Part shown: one piece after another, positions 25,032 to 32,736 of the stretch
Layout of the letters: the number at the start of each line of letters is the position of its first letter
Position numbering within the stretch: position 1 is the stretch's first letter
Assembly (NCBI GenBank): GCA_024401495.1
Contig: JAKSKW010000008.1
Coordinates: 1-64,000 of the forward strand
Reading direction: 5' to 3'
Origin: Paludibacteraceae bacterium
GTDB taxonomy: Bacteria; Bacteroidota; Bacteroidia; Bacteroidales; Paludibacteraceae
DNA: 64,000 bases
Program-made: the position numbers and the translations under genes
The notes under the pieces: generated by a model
Seen by the model: the letters and a program-made list of their open reading frames with translations, nothing else
The model's database searches: none
What the model was told of the DNA's origin: nothing

Positions 25032-25952
25032 ATGCTTGAATCATTCAACTCCCTTTACCAACTTACCCAAACATTCACCGACGATTTCACTTGCAAGTGC
25101 TATCTTAAGGAACAGCGCTGGGGTGACGATGTGGTTTGCCCTCATTGCGGTCAGCACCACTGCACCGAGAGAAATGACGGTAGATTCCACTGCAACAAGT
25201 GCGGATCCAATTTCTCGTCAACTGTCGGAACTATCTTTGAGAATACAAAGATATCTTTGGTCAAGTGGTTCATAGCAATCTATTTGATTTCTTCACACCG
25301 CAACGGCATTTCAAGTGCTCAGTTGGCGAAAGATGTCAAGGTCACTCAGTCTACTGCGTGGCATATGCTTATGAAAATCAGAACATTGTTTGACCAGGAT
25401 GATATGGACCAGTTGGAGGGTGACGTTGAGTTGGACGAGACATATATCGGTGGAAAAGAGACCAACAAACACGCGTCAAAGAGACTTGAGAACACTCAAG
25501 GTCGCAGTCTAAAGGTAAAGACACCTGTGTTCGGGGCGGTTCAGAGAGGTGGCAACGTGGTGGCAAAGCACGTCTTTGACACCAAATCGGAAACATTGTC
25601 ACCGATTATCCGTTCAATGGTAAAGAGTGGTTCAAGGCTGTTCACTGACGAGTATGTGGGTTACAACTCATTGAAAGAGAGTGAGTACACGCATAATGTG
25701 GTAATGCACAAGAACGGGGAGTATGTCAACGGAGATTCCACAACCAACCGAATTGAAGGTTTCTGGGGTCAGTTGAAGAAGATGCTTATGGCAACATACC
25801 ACTTTGTGAGCAAAGGGCATTTGCAGAGCTATGTTGACGAGAGTGTGTTCAGGTACAACACAAGGGAAATGACAGAGAGTGAGGTTTTCCTGATGTTGCT
25901 GGACAAGGCACAGAGGATTGTCAGATGGGATGACCTTGAACTTTGTGCGTAA
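25032..25952 (+). CDS. IS1595-family transposase (ISXO2-like)
   Basis: This 306-residue transposase looks intact. The N-terminal zinc ribbon has CPHCGQ (about residue 36) and CNKCGSNFS (about 55). A helix-turn-helix follows (SSAQLAKDVKVTQSTAWHML, about 95). The ISXO2-like catalytic domain has DETYIGG (about 137), FTDEYVGY (about 203) and the last acidic site in NRIEGFWGQLKK (about 240). An ISXO2-type terminal helix follows. I could not find convincing terminal inverted repeats on either side, so the element's ends are undefined and mobility is uncertain. Confidence 0.88.
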   Translation: MLESFNSLYQLTQTFTDDFTCKCYLKEQRWGDDVVCPHCGQHHCTERNDGRFHCNKCGSNFSSTVGTIFENTKISLVKWFIAIYLISSHRNGISSAQLAKDVKVTQSTAWHMLMKIRTLFDQDDMDQLEGDVELDETYIGGKETNKHASKRLENTQGRSLKVKTPVFGAVQRGGNVVAKHVFDTKSETLSPIIRSMVKSGSRLFTDEYVGYNSLKESEYTHNVVMHKNGEYVNGDSTTNRIEGFWGQLKKMLMATYHFVSKGHLQSYVDESVFRYNTREMTESEVFLMLLDKAQRIVRWDDLELCA

Positions 25953-25980
25953 ATTATTAGTTATACATGCCGCTTAATAC

Positions 25981-26781
25981 TCACAAATCAACCTCATAAT
26001 CACAAATTTTTGTGATACAATATGGAGGAATATTTTCTTTAGTCACAATTCCATCTGGGTGTTGAGGATCGTGAAAAAAATTGGGTTTTACGTTCCCTTT
26101 ATAAAGTTTTGACAAGTCGATTTTGAATAAAGTATATCGTTTTTGTTGTGGTTTGTTCGAAGAACATAATGAAGGTGCCATAGCAAAACAATCTTCTTTT
26201 GAAAAGAAAAAATGTACTAAATCTTGACTATTATCAATTTTCTTTCCACTTTTAGGTATAAGTCCTTGCCCTAAAATGCTAATTTCGTTGCAAATTGGTG
26301 TAGTATGGTATAAAATGCCATTGTATTGATTATAAACAAGATCGTTTGCGTCAGTACCAAATTTCGGTGTTACAATTGTAATGTCGCCTATTTGACTTAA
26401 TACATACCATCCGCATTGCAATAACAAATGTTGGAAATCATCTTCCGAATTTGACGGAATATTAGTATATATTCGTAGTGTTGTATTTGAATTATCAATA
26501 TTTATTATCTCACCTCCAAGTTCAACAATTCTATCGCAAAGAATTTCATATTCATACGATTTGATTAGTCCCTCATAGAGTATCTTTTGTTCTTTCAACA
26601 TACACATATGGCGATACATACCAAGTCCATATTTTTCAATTAAAGGCTTTTCATAACGCCAATGCGTGTTGATATCACATTTGCCTTCAAATTCAGTATA
26701 TTCTTTGATAATCTTTATCATACATTCTTTTATGATGTTTTCTAATTGAGGTTTAGTTATTAAGATATGTTTTCTTTTCAT
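25981..26781 (-). CDS. ART-fold-like protein with phage-type N-terminal tag
   Basis: This 266-residue protein is unnamed. Its N-terminus, ILITKPQLENIIKECMIKII, matches the short TESQL-x-x-I-I tag seen in many phage and prophage proteins of Bacteroidales. The C-terminal half has LYHTTPICNEISILGQGLIP (about residue 157), then DLVHFFFSKEDCFA (about 187) and ENIPPYCITKI near the end. This order recalls the ADP-ribosyltransferase / RNA 2'-phosphotransferase (KptA-like) fold: H-T at strand 1, an aromatic strand, and a late Glu-Ile-Pro-Pro strand. The fold call is inference. It could be a toxin, an effector or a host-modifying enzyme. It diverges from the next gene, which has the same tag. Confidence 0.6.
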   Translation of the reverse strand: MKRKHILITKPQLENIIKECMIKIIKEYTEFEGKCDINTHWRYEKPLIEKYGLGMYRHMCMLKEQKILYEGLIKSYEYEILCDRIVELGGEIINIDNSNTTLRIYTNIPSNSEDDFQHLLLQCGWYVLSQIGDITIVTPKFGTDANDLVYNQYNGILYHTTPICNEISILGQGLIPKSGKKIDNSQDLVHFFFSKEDCFAMAPSLCSSNKPQQKRYTLFKIDLSKLYKGNVKPNFFHDPQHPDGIVTKENIPPYCITKICDYEVDL

Positions 26782-26880
26782 ATTGACTGTCGTTTTTAGT
26801 ATAAGTATCAGTCATTCGTAAAATTAAACTTTTTTTTTGAGATTAGACACTATTTAATAGAAAATAAGCAAAATAAAACA

Positions 26881-27321
26881 ATGAAAAGAATTAGATTGAC
26901 AGAATCGCAACTACATAATGTGATTAGAAGATGCATTAATGAGGCATTGGGTGAAGGAAGAAAAAATAGACCATTATCAGATTATCAAAATGACTTGAAT
27001 AATCAACGGAGAGAAATGTCAAAAAATCATTTATTCGGAGAACCTTACAGTGATGATTATTATGATGTGGTTAGAAAAAGTCGTCAAGCCGATAAAGCTC
27101 AAATTCTTCACAATTTAAGAAATGGCGATTATCCTACGGCAGAATTTAATGGAAAAGTATATACCATTGACGACCCTCTTCCTGAAGATGCAAATGTTTA
27201 TTTTAGGCCTTATAATGGTTGTCATCATTATAGTCTTTATCCCGAAGGGGAGAGCTTTAGGGATGCTATTAAAAGCACAGGACTTGGATTGGAAGACATA
27301 TCAGAATGGTATATGGAATAA
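26881..27321 (+). CDS. Hypothetical protein with phage-type N-terminal tag
   Basis: This 146-residue protein has no family I recognise. It begins MKRIRLTESQLHNVIRRCI, the same tag as the divergent neighbour. The rest is polar and contains YRPYNGCHHYSLYPEG-like aromatic turns near residue 110 and an acidic end (LEDISEWYME). It has no signal peptide or membrane segment. It is followed by its own terminator and the right-hand 32-nt repeat. Confidence 0.6.
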   Translation: MKRIRLTESQLHNVIRRCINEALGEGRKNRPLSDYQNDLNNQRREMSKNHLFGEPYSDDYYDVVRKSRQADKAQILHNLRNGDYPTAEFNGKVYTIDDPLPEDANVYFRPYNGCHHYSLYPEGESFRDAIKSTGLGLEDISEWYME

Positions 27322-27326
27322 TAAAT

Positions 27327-27365
27327 AAACTCCACCCTACAACTTGGCAAGGTGGAGTTTTTGTA
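27327..27365 (+). terminator. Terminator of the tagged hypothetical gene
   Basis: AAACTCCACC and GGTGGAGTTT flank a 14-nt loop, followed by TTTG. The 32-nt repeat begins 8 nt beyond the stem. Confidence 0.8.
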
Positions 27366-27367
27366 TA

Positions 27368-27399
27368 TATGCGTTTTGGACAACTGCTATATAATTACC
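27368..27399 (+). repeat. 32-nt inverted-repeat copy, right
   Basis: This is an exact copy, in opposite orientation, of 24194-24225. As on the left, it immediately follows a gene terminator. Between it and the structured RNA at 27529 I see only AT-rich DNA. Confidence 0.9.
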
Positions 27400-27528
27400 T
27401 TCTTTTTTCCATAATATTCCGCAACCTTATATGCCAATTCTTCTATCATAGAACATTTATTAAATGTTTTGACTACGGTCCCTATAGCCTTCTTTCTCTT
27501 TTATCAATTAAGGTTAACATATAGACAC

Positions 27529-27766
27529 AAAAAAAACGTGGAGCCAGTCCTTGTCACTCGTTCCACGTTACTTAGGCCTTCGCATTGCCCTACTAGTCGA
27601 AACGAGCAACGCTGAAAACCCCACGTTTGTATATATATCCTACACTAGCACAAGGCATACGAGATGCCAAGAGCCAATGAGGGCGTACTACACACCTATT
27701 ATGGGGCGTTCCCGTTGCTTTGTTTTTGACTAGTAATTTTTGAAGTTGCGAAGTTCAAGTAACGTC
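27529..27766 (-). ncRNA. 6S-like rod-shaped RNA with intrinsic terminator
   Basis: On the minus strand, 27763-27567 folds end to end into a rod. Paired segments are AAGTAAC with GTTACTT; CTTCGCA (27753-27747) with TGCGAAG (27584-27578); ACTAGTC (27734-27728) with GACTAGT (27598-27592); AGCAACG (27719-27713) with CGTTGCT (27611-27605); CCCCA with TGGGG; GTGTGTA with TATATAC; CATTGGC with GCTAGTG; and an apical GGCAT/ATGCC. A large internal loop lies between the second and third helices. A terminator stem (AACGTGGA/TCCACGTT, 27535-27569) with an 8-nt T-run follows. The outer stem and the terminator share three bases. Length and shape fit 6S RNA, the regulator that binds RNA polymerase holoenzyme. 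A near-consensus TACGCTTTG lies just upstream. The identity is inferred from shape, not sequence match. Confidence 0.65.
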
Positions 27767-27984
27767 AAAACCAAAGCGTATAAGGTCCGCCTTTTTATGT
27801 AATATGTATCCATTCCCGCTTACCCTCCAAGGGTTTTCAGCAAGTATAGATATTGCAATATTATTGATTTTTTTTTGAAAAGCAAGCGATTTATCATAAG
27901 ATTTTTTCAAACTTAAACAAATAAAGATATTGCCTTTTGTTTCTTTTCAAAAAAATATTTCCTTTGCATCCAAAACATAATATT

Positions 27985-28617
27985 ATGAATAGATTATTTA
28001 GAAATTGCATTAAAGCATTTGTTTCGGCTAGTCTTGTCGGCATGACATTAAGTTGCGCAGAGCAAAAGAAAGTGGAGGAAAATGTACCTGAAGGCGACGG
28101 CACTCTACAAAAGAAAGAATTGTCAGTTTTGGGTGCAGAAGATGAATTTGACTTGATCGGCAAACAGTGGATGCTAATAACAAGTGGAGACACATCAAAA
28201 TACAACACTATGACTGCGTCTTGGGGTGGATTCGGACATCTATGGGGAAAGAACGTCGCATTTATCTTCGTCCGCCCAGAGCGTTACACTCACGAATTCA
28301 TCGAGGCTAACGACCGTCTCACTCTATCTTTCTTCGACGAGAAATACAGACAGGCTTTGCAGATTTGCGGAACAAAGTCTGGTAGAGATGGAGACAAAGT
28401 AAAAGAGGCTGGTTTGACTCCTATCGCATTGGAATCCAACACAACAACATTCGACGAGGCACGTATGGTGCTTGATTGTCGTAAGCTTTTCAAAACTGAG
28501 ATGACAGAGGCTGCTTTCTTGGATAAGGAAATCTGCAAACAAAATTACAGACCTGAGCCTGGTGGTGGATTCCACACTATCTACGTGGTGGAGATTGAAA
28601 ATGTTTATGTGAAATAG
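27985..28617 (+). CDS. Lipoprotein with flavin reductase-like domain
   Basis: This 210-residue protein has a lipoprotein signal ending GMTLSC. The ATG at 27985 was chosen because it begins the signal peptide; sixteen codons upstream are open. After a short Glu/Gln-rich linker, residues about 60-205 match the flavin reductase-like (FMN-binding split barrel) family: GKQWMLITSGDTSKYNTMTASWGGFG, FVRPERYTHEFIEAN, and TIYVVEIENVYV at the end. Such proteins bind FMN. Lipid anchoring outside the cytoplasm is seen in some Bacteroidales homologues and fits a role in extracytoplasmic redox chemistry, but the partner is unknown. A strong terminator follows after 28 nt. Confidence 0.82.
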   Translation: MNRLFRNCIKAFVSASLVGMTLSCAEQKKVEENVPEGDGTLQKKELSVLGAEDEFDLIGKQWMLITSGDTSKYNTMTASWGGFGHLWGKNVAFIFVRPERYTHEFIEANDRLTLSFFDEKYRQALQICGTKSGRDGDKVKEAGLTPIALESNTTTFDEARMVLDCRKLFKTEMTEAAFLDKEICKQNYRPEPGGGFHTIYVVEIENVYVK

Positions 28618-28645
28618 TTAAGAGTTTGGAGCTTAGAGCTTAGAG

Positions 28646-28685
28646 AATAAAGAATGGGCAGGATTAAACCTGCCCATTCTTTATT
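28646..28685. terminator. Bidirectional terminator, flavin reductase and acyltransferase genes
   Basis: AATAAAGAATGGGCAGG and CCTGCCCATTCTTTATT form a perfect 17-bp stem with a 6-nt loop. The stop codon of the convergent acyltransferase gene lies inside the stem. A small GAGCTTAGAGCTTAGAG repeat precedes it. Confidence 0.85.
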
Positions 28686-29571
28686 CTTTCCAAAAATCAT
28701 AATAATTAAACCATTGTTCTGGATATTGGCGGACAATGGTCTCCAAAATTTCTTTATATTCCTGCATCGACGCGGATACTTTCATCTTTCTGTTCGTCTC
28801 CTTCGCCGCAGCCTCCGCTTTACGGCAGATGAATCTGTATTTCTTGCCCGACTCTCTGACTGCAAAATAATAGAATGTATCAGCTCCGGTCATTATTGCG
28901 ATCTGGTGTGGTCCAGGAGGGAATGGAGCATCATGACCTAAAAATTGCACCGTCTTCGCATCCTCTTCTCTAATGAATCGATCGCCTTGAAAGCAAACGA
29001 CTTCATTCGATGCCAAAGCTGATTGGATTTTGAAAATGTGGTCGATATTTTCCGTTGAGACGGGGATGACTCCAAATGAGTTGGATCCCATCGTCGCCTC
29101 TAATTTATCCTTAATCTTCTGATACTCACCGTCGAGCATCACAATATTGAGTTTTGTACCGTATTCCTTCATAAACACTCGGCTCACCTCCCAGTTTCCG
29201 ACATGAGCCCCAATCATCACAGCTCCCTTATCCCCCGTCTTCATATGGTCGATAAGGCATTCCATTCCGTCGAACGAGAAAGAGAATTCTTTTTCCAAGC
29301 CCGACGACGCTGCGATTTTATCAATTATCACCTGACCGAAACGATAGTAGTGCTGGAAAATCTTTCCGATTGCCACAAAAAACGATTTCTTATGAATCTT
29401 ACGCCAATATTTCCAGCTTGCGGCTGTGGCTTTAGGAGCAAACGGCACGAAATAAGGCACGACGACAAACAGGAACGCATACGCTGCGTTCAATCCTAAA
29501 TGTTTGATTAGAAAGATGAAGAATCCGTATCCGAATGATCCTCCACGCGTCTTGCCATTCCAGTCGGCCAT
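28681..29571 (-). CDS. LpxL/HtrB-like lysophospholipid/lipid A acyltransferase
   Basis: This 296-residue protein belongs to the lipid A biosynthesis acyltransferase family. A hydrophobic N-terminal segment (about 14-45) anchors it at the inner membrane. The catalytic motif is AHVGNWE (about residue 125, the HX4D/E dyad). FQGDRFIREED and PFPPGPHQIAIMTGA (about 192-228) are further family blocks. It ends NYYDFWKE, the usual C-terminal aromatic block. In Bacteroidota such genes often sit with FabG-like reductases in aryl-polyene or flexirubin-type lipid clusters. Here a fabG lies 200 nt upstream, on the same strand, but no other cluster genes are visible. It could also be a standard lipid A acyltransferase. 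Confidence 0.83.
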   Translation of the reverse strand: MADWNGKTRGGSFGYGFFIFLIKHLGLNAAYAFLFVVVPYFVPFAPKATAASWKYWRKIHKKSFFVAIGKIFQHYYRFGQVIIDKIAASSGLEKEFSFSFDGMECLIDHMKTGDKGAVMIGAHVGNWEVSRVFMKEYGTKLNIVMLDGEYQKIKDKLEATMGSNSFGVIPVSTENIDHIFKIQSALASNEVVCFQGDRFIREEDAKTVQFLGHDAPFPPGPHQIAIMTGADTFYYFAVRESGKKYRFICRKAEAAAKETNRKMKVSASMQEYKEILETIVRQYPEQWFNYYDFWKE

Positions 29572-29579
29572 AATATTGT

Positions 29580-29716
29580 AGTTAATAGTTTATAATTAAT
29601 GGTTAATAATTTTTGGGGCAACATTTCTTTTAAGTGAAACCGGGAAGATCCACCTACCCACTTTAAGGGGGACTAAGGGGGTCCATTTCCCCCTTTAAGG
29701 AGGATCAAGGGGGTCC
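29580..29716. repeat. Repeat-rich gap: GGTTAATA array and CCCCCTTTAAGGGGG copies
   Basis: A TTAATAGTTTATAATTAATGG array leads into two copies of a CTTTAAGGGGGACTAAGGGGGTCC-type unit (about 29660-29716). The second copy has AGGAGGATCAAGGGGG. The units are partly palindromic (CCCCCTTTAAGG). Confidence 0.6.
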
Positions 29717-29746
29717 ACAAAAAAGGGCAGACGCGATGTTCTGCCC
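29717..29746 (-). terminator. Terminator of fabG-like gene
   Basis: On the minus strand GGGCAGA and TCTGCCC pair around an 8-nt loop and are followed by TTTTTT. Confidence 0.7.
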
Positions 29747-29773
29747 AAATATAGAATTGATTGAAAATTCTGA

Positions 29774-30502
29774 TTATGTGTAAAGACCACCGTTGACAGA
29801 GATTGTCTGACCTGTAACGTAAGCAGCCTCCTTAGTACACAAGAAACCAACTACAGCGGCAACCTCTTCTGGCTCACCGAAACGGTTAGCTGGAATCTGC
29901 TTCTTCAACTCAGCCTCATCCAAATCCTTAGTCATATCTGTACGGATGAAACCAGGAGCAACAGCGTTGACAGTGACGTTCTTCTTTGCAACCTCCTGAG
30001 CCAAAGCCTTAGTGGCAGCTATGATACCACCCTTAGCCAACGAGTAGTTAGTCTGGCCAGGAAGACCCTTCAAACCAGATAGAGAAACCATATTTACGAT
30101 GCGTCCGAATTTCTTTCTAACCATTGGCTGAAGAAGAGCACGAGTGACGTAAAGGAATCCGTTGACAGTGATGTCGATAACGTTTCTCCAATCCTCGTTA
30201 GTCATGAACACCATGATCTGGTCGCGGCGGATACCAGCGTTGTTGACCAACACCTCAATATACTCATCTTTGTGAGCCTCCTGCCAAGCAGTGATTGCCG
30301 ACTCTGTTGCCTCGCAATCAGCCACGTTGAACTTGATGATCTCACCGTCGCTACCCTTTTCTCTAACCATAGCCAAAGTGTTAAGAGCTTCGGCCTCATT
30401 TGATTGATAGTTGATTAGCACGTAGTAACCCTGCTCTGCCAACTTGATTGAGCAAGCTCTACCGATACCTCTCGAACCACCTGTAACAAGTGCTACTTTC
30501 AT
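29774..30502 (-). CDS. 3-oxoacyl-ACP reductase (FabG-like SDR)
   Basis: This 242-residue short-chain dehydrogenase has TGGSRGIGRACSIKLAEQG (NAD(P)-binding), NNAGIRRD, the catalytic Ser in MVSLSG and the YSLAK motif (about residues 138-160), and ends TGQTISVNGGLYT. This is the FabG reaction: NADPH-dependent reduction of 3-oxoacyl-ACP in fatty-acid or related chain elongation. Codon use is biased like highly expressed genes. The acyltransferase gene lies downstream on the same strand but is separated by a terminator and repeats. A second housekeeping FabG may exist elsewhere, so the symbol is omitted. Confidence 0.9.
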   Translation of the reverse strand: MKVALVTGGSRGIGRACSIKLAEQGYYVLINYQSNEAEALNTLAMVREKGSDGEIIKFNVADCEATESAITAWQEAHKDEYIEVLVNNAGIRRDQIMVFMTNEDWRNVIDITVNGFLYVTRALLQPMVRKKFGRIVNMVSLSGLKGLPGQTNYSLAKGGIIAATKALAQEVAKKNVTVNAVAPGFIRTDMTKDLDEAELKKQIPANRFGEPEEVAAVVGFLCTKEAAYVTGQTISVNGGLYT

Positions 30503-30591
30503 ATCTTAATTCTTGAATTTTCTAAAAATATGTGCAAAACTACAAAAAACATTTGAGTTTTGAAAATGCAACACAAGATTGGATTGAAAAA

Positions 30592-31836
30592 TCATAACGT
30601 CCATCTGACAAAAGAGACGACATGAATGGTTCCTTCTTCCACATTGATATCTTCATTTTCATCACAAGTTATGATATAGCCTTCTGTCAGCGAATATGCC
30701 TTCATAGCAGAACGTACCCCATTCAACTCTCGACTACGTGTTTTTTCATCACGTATCGTCATGCACACCTGATATGCCTCAGAAATACGGATACCTTCCC
30801 GCACAATAAAATCGCACTCATTACCGTCGTTATGGTAAAATAGTTCCTTTCCTCGTCGACGCAATTCAATATAAACTGCATTTTCAAGTCGACTACCATC
30901 ATTTGCACTAAAGCTGAATCCGATAATACCAACAAGTGCATTGTCTATAAAATAAATCTTCTTTGGACTTTTAATTTGTTCTCCAACTTTTACATCATAC
31001 TTTGGCAATTGCCCCACCAAATATGTCTCTTCCAAATACGAGATATAGTCTTTTATAGTCTCAGCACTTTTCACCCCGACTGCTTTAGCAACAGAATTGT
31101 ACGTAAAAAGATGTGTTGCATTGCTAATCAAATAATAAACAGTCTCTTTCAATGGCCTTTCTGCCGACAGTTTATACCGGACAATAATGTCGCGATATAT
31201 GATATCATTATACAACGCTTTTAAATACTCAACATTTTTACTTCTGACATATTGAGGGAAACCGCCATCTAACAAATAATTGTTCTGAACATTTTGCAAC
31301 AAAGCACGTCCTTCTGTAGTAAAAAAAGAATCACGTGACACATCAATACCCTTCACTTCCACATATTCCTTCAAAGAGAACGGATACACCTCTTTACTTA
31401 CATGACGACCAGTAAGTAGAGTGCCTAGTTCACGACTGAGCATTTTAGCATTGCTTCCAGTCACAATCACCTTATTCCCGTATTTATAAAGCCGGTCTAC
31501 AAAACGTTCCCATCCGTCAACCAACTGAATCTCGTCAAAATAAAATGTATGCTGCAAACCAAAATCTTCTACAAAAACATCGTAAAGCAACTGAAAATCG
31601 TCTACAGTAAAATGAAGCAGACGATCGTCATCAAAACTTATGAAATAATCCTTTTCCGCTCTGCTTGATCTGATTTGCTGCATCAAAATGGACTTTCCAC
31701 AACGTCTAACACCTGTAAGCACTAACACCTCTTGACAATCAACAAGTCCTTGGTCTATGTGTCTTTTTATCCCTAAATCGACATATAGATTTCGCTGATC
31801 ATAAACAACTTGTCTTATCTGCTCTTTCGATATCAT
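30592..31836 (-). CDS. AAA ATPase with DUF4143 (AAA_14 family)
   Basis: This 414-residue protein contains Walker A LTGVRRCGKSILM (about residue 39), Walker B FYFDEIQLVDGW (about 95) and the sensor VIVTGSNAKML. This defines the AAA_14 ATPase. The C-terminal DUF4143 nuclease-like domain (about 200-414) has RLENAVYIELRRRG and CDFIV, a PD-(D/E)XK-like core. These genes are often multicopy and of uncertain role in Bacteroidales. It is monocistronic, with a repeat-rich leader (31866-31961). Confidence 0.85.
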   Translation of the reverse strand: MISKEQIRQVVYDQRNLYVDLGIKRHIDQGLVDCQEVLVLTGVRRCGKSILMQQIRSSRAEKDYFISFDDDRLLHFTVDDFQLLYDVFVEDFGLQHTFYFDEIQLVDGWERFVDRLYKYGNKVIVTGSNAKMLSRELGTLLTGRHVSKEVYPFSLKEYVEVKGIDVSRDSFFTTEGRALLQNVQNNYLLDGGFPQYVRSKNVEYLKALYNDIIYRDIIVRYKLSAERPLKETVYYLISNATHLFTYNSVAKAVGVKSAETIKDYISYLEETYLVGQLPKYDVKVGEQIKSPKKIYFIDNALVGIIGFSFSANDGSRLENAVYIELRRRGKELFYHNDGNECDFIVREGIRISEAYQVCMTIRDEKTRSRELNGVRSAMKAYSLTEGYIITCDENEDINVEEGTIHVVSFVRWTL

Positions 31837-31865
31837 ATTCTAACTATTTTCCTGTCACAAAAATA

Positions 31866-31961
31866 ATAATCCATATTGATAATCGCAACTTTTTAAAAAG
31901 AATCCATATCGACAATCGCAACTTTTTAAAAATAATCACGATTAGCAATATGGATTATCAC
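31866..31961. repeat. Direct repeat plus inverted copy
   Basis: Two direct copies of an about 33-nt unit AATCCATAT(T/C)GA(T/C)AATCGCAAC + TTTTTAAAAA occur at 31868-31900 and 31901-31934. An inverted copy of the first 19 nt (GATTAGCAATATGGATTAT) lies at 31943-31961. Confidence 0.75.
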
Positions 31962-31965
31962 GCAA

Positions 31966-32628
31966 CTACCACACGATTTCACTCTTTCCGTGCTGTCTCA
32001 AATATTCGTTGGCTTTGCTGAAATGTTTGCATCCGAAGAAGCCTCGATAGGCAGATAATGGCGACGGGTGTGGAGCTTTGAGCACAAGATGCTTCTTTGT
32101 GTCGATCACCAAACCTTTTCGCTGTGCCTGTGAACCCCACAACATAAAGACAAGATTCTCTCGTTGAGATGATAGCAACTCCACCACCTTATCTGTGAAC
32201 TCTTCCCATCCTTTTCCCTGATGGCTCAATGGTGACGCGCGTCGCACCGTCAACACATTGTTCAATAGCAATACTCCTTGCTTTGCCCAACGCTCAAGAA
32301 AACCAGAGTTGGGATACGGCACATGCATATCGTCGACTATCTCCTTATATATATTCTGTAGCGACGGGGGAATTTGCACTCCAGGCTGAACAGAGAATGC
32401 CAATCCATGTGCCTGTCCCGGCTCATGGTAGGGATCCTGACCAAGAATCACGACCTTCACGTCTCTAAACGGAGTAAGGTCGAATGCTGAAAATATTTTG
32501 CCTCCAGGAGGATAAACCTCCGTCTCCTGATATTCTTTCTTTACAAATGACGTGAGAAGAGAGAAATATGGCTTTTCGAATTCGGGAGCCAAAACCTCCT
32601 TCCACGATTGTTCTATTCGGACTTCCAA
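31966..32628 (-). CDS. ung: Uracil-DNA glycosylase
   Basis: This 220-residue enzyme removes uracil from DNA. It has the water-activating loop VVILGQDPYHEPGQAHGLAF (about residue 60-80), SFVKKEY near the start and the HPSPLSAYRGFFGCKHF leucine-loop motif (about 188-205). LLLNNVLTVR and FMLWGSQAQRKG complete the family pattern. Length is normal. A GTAGAGACG palindrome and short repeats separate it from dnaB, on the same strand upstream. Confidence 0.95.
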   Translation of the reverse strand: MEVRIEQSWKEVLAPEFEKPYFSLLTSFVKKEYQETEVYPPGGKIFSAFDLTPFRDVKVVILGQDPYHEPGQAHGLAFSVQPGVQIPPSLQNIYKEIVDDMHVPYPNSGFLERWAKQGVLLLNNVLTVRRASPLSHQGKGWEEFTDKVVELLSSQRENLVFMLWGSQAQRKGLVIDTKKHLVLKAPHPSPLSAYRGFFGCKHFSKANEYLRQHGKSEIVW

Positions 32629-32635
32629 ACGGTTA

Positions 32636-32688
32636 ATAATTAATGGTTAATAATTAATAGTTAAAGACGCGAGATCTCGCGTCTCTAC
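32636..32688. repeat. GGTTAATAATTAAT array plus 20-bp perfect palindrome
   Basis: The tandem TTAATAATTAATGG/TTAATAATTAATAG leads into AGACGCGAGATCTCGCGTCT (32665-32684), a perfect palindrome. With CTAC this is the inverted form of the 24-mer at 61015-61038. Confidence 0.75.
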
Positions 32689-32736
32689 TTCATTTATACC
32701 TTATTTATGCATTGTGAATCATGCATTTTGAATTGA

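Noticed and set aside
24862..26000. Terminal inverted repeats of the IS1595-type element
   Set aside because: Pairwise inspection of both flanks of the transposase gave only short AT-rich matches that are not convincing.
27306..27524. 72-residue plus-strand open frame across the right 32-nt repeat
   Set aside because: It spans a terminator and the repeat, and starts inside the preceding gene. There is no protein similarity.
27529..27766. tmRNA, RNase P RNA or retron RNA
   Set aside because: There is no tRNA-like end or tag reading frame, none of the conserved P RNA core, and no reverse transcriptase gene nearby.
28681..30502. Complete aryl-polyene or flexirubin cluster
   Set aside because: Only an acyltransferase and a FabG-like reductase are present. 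Ketosynthases, dehydratases and carrier proteins are absent in the window.
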